The notes beneath the pieces were generated by a model that was not told the DNA's origin, made no database searches, and was given only the letters and a program-made list of their open reading frames with translations. Shown here piece after piece: positions 31,339-34,730 of a stretch of DNA of 34,730 nt. Source of the DNA: Acidimicrobiaceae bacterium (GTDB taxonomy: Bacteria; Actinomycetota; Acidimicrobiia; Acidimicrobiales; Ilumatobacteraceae); NCBI GenBank assembly GCA_947463235.1, contig CANHST010000005.1, positions 1 through 34,730 on the forward strand, read 5' to 3'. The translations under genes were made by a program, and so were the position numbers. Each line of letters begins with the position of its first letter. The stretch's first letter is position 1.

Positions 31339-32104
31339 CTGCAGCCCAACCATCGAGAGTGTCGGTCTGCGCGACCTCGAGTGGTTGCAACGCCGCGAGT
31401 ACGTGGTCGTGAGCGCCGTCGAGAATGCCACTCACCACCAGCGTTCCACCGGGCGCCAGCACCCGACGAAGGTGCGGCGCCAACTCGACGAGCGCCGGAG
31501 CAAGGATGTTGGCGAGTACCAAGTCGAACTCGCCCACGACCTCTTCCAACGGCGTCGTGCTGACATCGACCAACACACCGTTCGTTTGTGCGTTCGACAG
31601 CGTCACAGGAACGGCCGCCGGAGCGATGTCGATCCCGACGGCGGACGCTGCGCCGAGGAGCATCACGCCGATGGCGAGAACGCCAGATCCGCAACCGACG
31701 TCGAGGACCCGTGTGCTGGGCTGCACCCAGCGGCGAGCCGCGACGAGAGTGAGACGAGTGGTGGGGTGATCGCCCATTCCGAAGGTGGAGCCCGGCTCTA
31801 TCACGACCACCGTGGATTCATGGGGTGCGTCGTACGACACCCACGCGGGCTGTACCACGAGATCAGCCTCGACCATGATGGGCTTCGCAAACTGCCGCCA
31901 CGTGTCGGCAACGGCAGCGTCCACCTCTACGAAACGCCACGCCCAGGGCATCTCCACGGAGTCGAATTCGTCGCCGACGGATGTCCAGAGCTCGACCCCG
32001 TCCGGCACTTGCCGCTCCTCGATGGCGACCACTCCGAGACGCCACAATTCATCGGATGCCAACTCGACGTCGTGGTTGGCCACCGACACCACGAGCTGAC
32101 GCAT
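31325..32104 (-). CDS. prmA: Ribosomal protein L11 methyltransferase-like
   Basis: 259 residues. It methylates lysines of ribosomal protein L11 with S-adenosylmethionine. Seen: STFGMGDHPTTRLTLVAARRW, the SAM motif VLDVGCGSGVLAIGVMLLGA, VGIDIAPAAV and the catalytic loop LANILAPALVELAP. The N-terminal part is shorter than in E. coli PrmA (293 residues) but starts with the same type of alpha/beta domain (LVVSVANHDVELASDELWRLG). The ATG overlaps the stop of the upstream gamma-CA-like gene (TGATG), so they are translated together. It overlaps ribokinase tail-to-tail. Confidence 0.9.
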   Translation of the reverse strand: MRQLVVSVANHDVELASDELWRLGVVAIEERQVPDGVELWTSVGDEFDSVEMPWAWRFVEVDAAVADTWRQFAKPIMVEADLVVQPAWVSYDAPHESTVVVIEPGSTFGMGDHPTTRLTLVAARRWVQPSTRVLDVGCGSGVLAIGVMLLGAASAVGIDIAPAAVPVTLSNAQTNGVLVDVSTTPLEEVVGEFDLVLANILAPALVELAPHLRRVLAPGGTLVVSGILDGAHDHVLAALQPLEVAQTDTLDGWAAVTLR

Positions 32105-32622
32105 CAGTCGATTCGCCGCAACTGCTCGGGGTAGGTGCGCGCTCGGTGCACATAGGCGGCAACCGCCCGTTCGATGTGTGCAGGATCCGCTCGGCCTTCC
32201 TTGATCACCGCGGGCGCCCCGACGGCAAGAGCCCCATGCGGCACCACGGTGTCGTTCAGCACTACCGCACCGGCACCGACGATGGCTCCGGTGTGCACCA
32301 CGACGCGGTGCATCACGATGCTGCCGTTGCCGACGAGGCAGCCAGGCTCGATGGTGCAGCCCTCGAGGTGCACGAGGTGGCCCACCACACAGTCGTCGCC
32401 CACCACCGTCGGCCACCACGGCGTGGTGTGGAGCACGCTGTTGTCTTGAATGCTGGTGCGCTCCCCCACGATGATGTGGCCCTCGTCGCCTCGGAGAACG
32501 GCACCGGGCCAGATGCTGGCAAGTGCGCCGATACGTACGTCGCCGATCAGGACGGCATCAGGATGCACGAAGGCCTCAGGGTGAATGGTGGGTTGGCGGT
32601 CGCCGAGGGCATAGATGGGCAC
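32104..32622 (-). CDS. Gamma-carbonic-anhydrase-like left-handed beta-helix protein
   Basis: 172 residues of hexapeptide repeats (VLIGDVRIGALASIWPGAVLRGD, IIVGERTSIQDNSVLH, VVGDDCVVGHLVHLEGCTIEPGCLVGNGSIV). The family (Cam/PaaY/YrdA) binds a metal through three His. SVLH and GHL supply two; the usual third, in GHxxxLHGC, is Glu here (GHLVHLEGC), although a His sits two residues earlier. So activity is uncertain. A GTG start is chosen because the family begins MPIYALGD-like here and TACGGT lies six bases before it; an upstream in-frame ATG is inside the opposite gene's leader. First gene of a pair with prmA. Confidence 0.87.
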   Translation of the reverse strand: MPIYALGDRQPTIHPEAFVHPDAVLIGDVRIGALASIWPGAVLRGDEGHIIVGERTSIQDNSVLHTTPWWPTVVGDDCVVGHLVHLEGCTIEPGCLVGNGSIVMHRVVVHTGAIVGAGAVVLNDTVVPHGALAVGAPAVIKEGRADPAHIERAVAAYVHRARTYPEQLRRID

Positions 32623-32628
32623 CCGTGC

Positions 32629-32634
32629 ACCGTA
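32629..32634 (-). promoter_or_regulatory. -10 box (TACGGT, minus strand) for the gamma-CA-like/prmA pair
   Basis: Six bases before the GTG on the minus strand; it sets the chosen start. Confidence 0.5.
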
Positions 32635-32652
32635 GCTAGTGGAGAGAACTGT

Positions 32653-32674
32653 CCTCCAGCCGGTACCGTGGAGG
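32653..32674 (+). promoter_or_regulatory. Hairpin that would hide the ribosome site of the RG-rich protein gene
   Basis: CCTCCA (32653-32658) is perfectly complementary to TGGAGG (32669-32674), which is the Shine-Dalgarno four bases... before the ATG region (gap CCT). The ten-base loop contains the palindrome CGGTACCG. If the transcript includes it, the ribosome site is masked unless the stem is opened. Confidence 0.55.
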
Positions 32675-32677
32675 CCT

Positions 32678-34180
32678 ATGTCCCGACGGATCGAAATCGA
32701 GCTCACCAGCACGCGCCCCGATGGCACGTGGACGTGGAGAGCCGCAGGTGCTCAGAAACCCAAAGGCGTGCTCGATGGCGCGCTGCTCCCCTCAGGTGCG
32801 GCCGTCGGTCAGGTGCTCAAGGCCGAGGCCGAAAGCGACATCGAAGGCACCGTCATCTTGTCGGTTGCCGCCGGCAAGCCGAAGACCGAGAAGAGCGGCC
32901 TGCTCGAGCTGATTCCGAGCGACAAGCCGTTCGAGGCCGTCACCCAGCAGCTCGCCCGCAAGGAGCGCAGCGACCGCGGTGAGCGTCGTGACCGTGGAGA
33001 CCGCGGCGATCGTCGCGATCGGCCGCCGCGTGGCGATCGCCCGCCGCGCTCGGATGGCGATCGTGCGCCGCGCTCGGATCGTGGCGACCGCGCACCTCGC
33101 CCCGAGGGAGAACGTGGGCCCCGCCCCGACCGTGGGCCCCGCCCCGATCGCGGTCCGCGCCCCGAACGGAAGCCCCGCTTCCAGGCCCCGCCCGAGCTGC
33201 CGCAGCGCCCGAAGGCCAAGCGCCTCAAGCCCGGTCGCAAGCACCGCAACGCAGTGCTGGCTGATCTGCCGGAAGCACAGCGTGCCGTGGCAGAGCGGGC
33301 GCTCGCCGGTGGCATTCCTGCTGTGCGGCAGGCTGTGAACGAGCAGAACCAGCGTCTGCGTGCCGAAGGCAAGGAAGAAATCCCGGCAGCGGGCTTGCTG
33401 GCAATTGCAGAGCAGTTGCTGCCCAAGCTCCGCGTGGCCGAATGGCTGGACCGCGCCGACGCTGCTAAGGCGGATCTCGAAGAGCTCGACCTCCGCGACC
33501 TTCGCAGCGTGGTGGCATCGTCCGAAGACCCAGTAGTGGGTCGCGACGAAACCACCCGCGAACTCGCCGCCGAGCTGAAAGAGGCCCTCGCCGCGAAGCA
33601 GGAGAAGGAGCTCGGTCTCTGGTTCGAGGACATCGATGCAGCCATCGGCGTGGGCCGTGTGGTGCGAGCACTGAAGCTCTCCTCACAGCCTCCCAAGGCC
33701 GGCGTGCGGTTCCCTGCGGAACTTGCCGCCAAGTTGGCCGAGGCGGCCACTGGCAATCTCACCGCTGACGCACTTCCGGATCGCTGGGTTGCCGTGCTGG
33801 AGGCCGTTGCCTTCAGCCCGGTGCGCGCCCAGGTCACCCCTGCTGCGAAGCCGACCCAGGAGAACGACGAACTGCTCGCCACGGTGAAGCGTCTCGGCGG
33901 TCTCCTCCCCCAGATCGCCGCACTGTTCGGCATCGCCGTCGACCCCAAGGCCCAGACTGCCAAGCCGCTGCGGCCCACAAAGCCCGCGACGGCAAAGAAG
34001 GCAGCACCGCCGAAGGCAGCCGCACCGAAGGCAGCTGCAGCTGAAGACGCTCCGGTCGTCGAAGAGTCGGTAGCAGCAACTGAAGACGCTCCGGTCGTCG
34101 AAGAGGTAGCAGTCGTCGAAGAGGCTCCTGTCGTCGAAGAGCCGGCAGCAGCCGAAGAGGCACCAGCCGAGAGCGAGTGA
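32678..34180 (+). CDS. Large protein with RG/RD-rich disordered segment, unknown function
   Basis: 500 residues. The N-terminal domain (1-90) is beta-rich (RRIEIELTSTRPDGTWTWR, LPSGAAVGQVLKAEAESDIEGTVILSV) and could be a small OB-like fold. Residues 95-167 are a low-complexity run of RGDR, RPPR, RGPRPD units, like RGG-type RNA-binding segments. Residues 180-415 are helical (PEAQRAVAERALAGGIPAVRQAV, LRVAEWLDRADAAKADLEEL, ELAAELKEALAAKQEKELGLWFEDI). The end is Lys/Ala (430-455), then acidic Ala/Val/Glu repeats (EDAPVVEE). Strong positive and negative blocks suggest an RNA- or condensate-related role, which is inference. TGGAGG three bases before the ATG is the ribosome site, inside a hairpin. 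Confidence 0.75.
   Translation: MSRRIEIELTSTRPDGTWTWRAAGAQKPKGVLDGALLPSGAAVGQVLKAEAESDIEGTVILSVAAGKPKTEKSGLLELIPSDKPFEAVTQQLARKERSDRGERRDRGDRGDRRDRPPRGDRPPRSDGDRAPRSDRGDRAPRPEGERGPRPDRGPRPDRGPRPERKPRFQAPPELPQRPKAKRLKPGRKHRNAVLADLPEAQRAVAERALAGGIPAVRQAVNEQNQRLRAEGKEEIPAAGLLAIAEQLLPKLRVAEWLDRADAAKADLEELDLRDLRSVVASSEDPVVGRDETTRELAAELKEALAAKQEKELGLWFEDIDAAIGVGRVVRALKLSSQPPKAGVRFPAELAAKLAEAATGNLTADALPDRWVAVLEAVAFSPVRAQVTPAAKPTQENDELLATVKRLGGLLPQIAALFGIAVDPKAQTAKPLRPTKPATAKKAAPPKAAAPKAAAAEDAPVVEESVAATEDAPVVEEVAVVEEAPVVEEPAAAEEAPAESE
33113..33166 (+). repeat. Three 18-bp tandem repeats coding RGPRPD units
   Basis: Two near-identical units (differing in the last base) and a third diverged one (CGCGGTCCGCGCCCCGAA), within the RG-rich segment. 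Looser 18-30-bp repeats occupy 33000-33110. Copy number is likely variable. Confidence 0.75.
34041..34105 (+). repeat. 26-bp exact direct repeat in the acidic tail
   Basis: An identical 26-base block at 34041-34066 and 34080-34105, 39 bp (13 codons) apart, codes EDAPVVEE twice. Shorter GTCGTCGAAGAG copies follow to 34142. A recent in-frame duplication. Confidence 0.85.
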
Positions 34181-34212
34181 CTCACGGTTCTTCACGGTGG
34201 CGCATGCGCTAC

Positions 34213-34218
34213 TACCGT
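34213..34218 (+). promoter_or_regulatory. -10 box (TACCGT) for the last gene
   Basis: Seven bases before the ATG of the enoyl-CoA hydratase gene. Confidence 0.45.
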
Positions 34219-34225
34219 CGGCACC

Positions 34226-34730
34226 ATGTCCGACATCGTGAAGTACGAGACCCAGGGCCGCATTGCGGTCATCACGCTCAACCGTCCTGAAGCGCGCAAC
34301 GCCGTCAATGGCGATGTCGCCTCCGGCATGGAAGCCGCCATCGACCAGATGGAAGCCGACCCGAACATCTGGGTCGGCATCATCACCGCCAATACCGAGG
34401 GCCAGGAGAAGCCGGTGTTCTGCGCTGGCGCAGACCTGAAGGCGATCAACTCCGGCCAGGCCGGCGGCCTCGGTACGAAGCGTGGCGGCTTTGCCGGCTT
34501 CGTCTATCGCGAGCGAAAGAAGCCCGTGATCGTGGCCGTCGACGGCCTAGCCACTGCGGGTGGATGCGAGATCGTCCTCGCCGCAGATCTCGTGGTCTGC
34601 ACGACGCGCTCGTCGTTCGGTCTCGCCGAGGTGAAGCGCAACCTCATTGCTGGAGCTGGCGGTCTGTTCCGCTTGCCCCGAGCCATTGGCCAAGCAGCGG
34701 CCATGGAAGCCATTCTCACGGGCGATCCCA
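34226..34730 (+). CDS. Enoyl-CoA hydratase (3' end outside the window)
   Basis: The first 168 residues are present; the gene runs off the window. Crotonase fold: ITLNRPEARNAV at 17-28, the oxyanion loop VFCAGADLKA, then VAVDGLATAGGCEIVLAADLVV with the first catalytic Glu and FGLAEVKRNLIAGAGG with the second. Both glutamates of true hydratases are present, unlike the crotonase-fold gene at 29664-30473. It should add water to 2-enoyl-CoAs in fatty-acid or related acyl-CoA breakdown. The start has a leaderless-type -10 box and no ribosome site. Confidence 0.92.
   Translation, partial: MSDIVKYETQGRIAVITLNRPEARNAVNGDVASGMEAAIDQMEADPNIWVGIITANTEGQEKPVFCAGADLKAINSGQAGGLGTKRGGFAGFVYRERKKPVIVAVDGLATAGGCEIVLAADLVVCTTRSSFGLAEVKRNLIAGAGGLFRLPRAIGQAAAMEAILTGDP

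Noticed and set aside
33000-33170. CRISPR-like regular repeats.
   Set aside because: The period is a multiple of three, repeats are contiguous without unique spacers, and they code RG/RD peptides in frame.

Overview
The window is high-GC DNA from an actinobacterium. Support comes from a WhiB protein, abundant GTG starts, TANNNT -10 boxes lying 6-9 bases before start codons, and a gene run (CDP-alcohol phosphatidyltransferase, gcvH, FHA protein, merR, bifunctional nuclease, merR) that matches the order around pgsA2-gcvH-garA in Mycobacterium tuberculosis (Rv1822-Rv1832). The class Acidimicrobiia (Ilumatobacter-like) is my best guess; it is an inference from overall gene content that I cannot confirm here. 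Genes are tightly packed. Five convergent pairs end within 10 bp of each other or overlap, and seven junctions have start/stop overlaps. I see no CRISPR array, transposase, phage gene or rRNA.

Layout. 1-3.3 kb: the 3' part of a proline tRNA, an OafA-type membrane acyltransferase, and a tandem pair of paralogous membrane-anchored XRE-like proteins with long Thr/Pro/Ala-rich outer tails. 3.3-5.3 kb: a YedK/HMCES abasic-site protein, then an SDR-HIT pair on the minus strand. 5.3-13.4 kb: the glycine cleavage region, with pgsA-like, gcvH, a zinc-ribbon/FHA (GarA-like) protein, merR, bifunctional nuclease, merR and gcvT on plus. A Lys/Ala-tailed protein and gcvP are on minus, and gcvP sits behind a clear tandem glycine riboswitch.

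13.6-16.8 kb: a secreted two-repeat protein with a His/Gly/Asp tail, a lipoprotein, and a sphingosine-1-phosphate-lyase-like PLP enzyme. 16.9-21.1 kb: a class V aminotransferase, then a coupled amidohydrolase-like / Rieske oxygenase / EamA transporter operon, then an FKBP. 21.1-23.3 kb: a four-LysM NlpC/P60 wall hydrolase divergent from a second Lys-tailed coiled-coil protein. 23.3-25.9 kb: a zinc-finger gene bracketed by two copies of one palindrome, an RpiR regulator, and a divergent Fe(II)/2-oxoglutarate oxygenase with a likely shared operator.

25.9-34.7 kb: PlsC-type acyltransferase, threonine aldolase, WhiB, an APH-fold kinase-like protein coupled to a GNAT-like protein, an enoyl-CoA hydratase/isomerase, and ribokinase. 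PrmA and a gamma-carbonic-anhydrase-like protein follow on minus. The window ends with a 500-residue protein containing an RG/RD-rich disordered segment and with the start of another enoyl-CoA hydratase.

Themes. Glycine metabolism is linked by GcvH/T/P, the riboswitch, the GarA-like switch protein and threonine aldolase, which makes glycine. The least explained items are the tandem HTH-TM-tail proteins, the repeated palindrome around the zinc-finger gene, the RG-rich protein with a Shine-Dalgarno-masking hairpin, and the amidohydrolase-like protein that has lost its metal ligands but is kept in an operon with a Rieske oxygenase. All start positions were re-chosen from ribosome binding sites, -10 boxes, paralogue alignment or family N termini.
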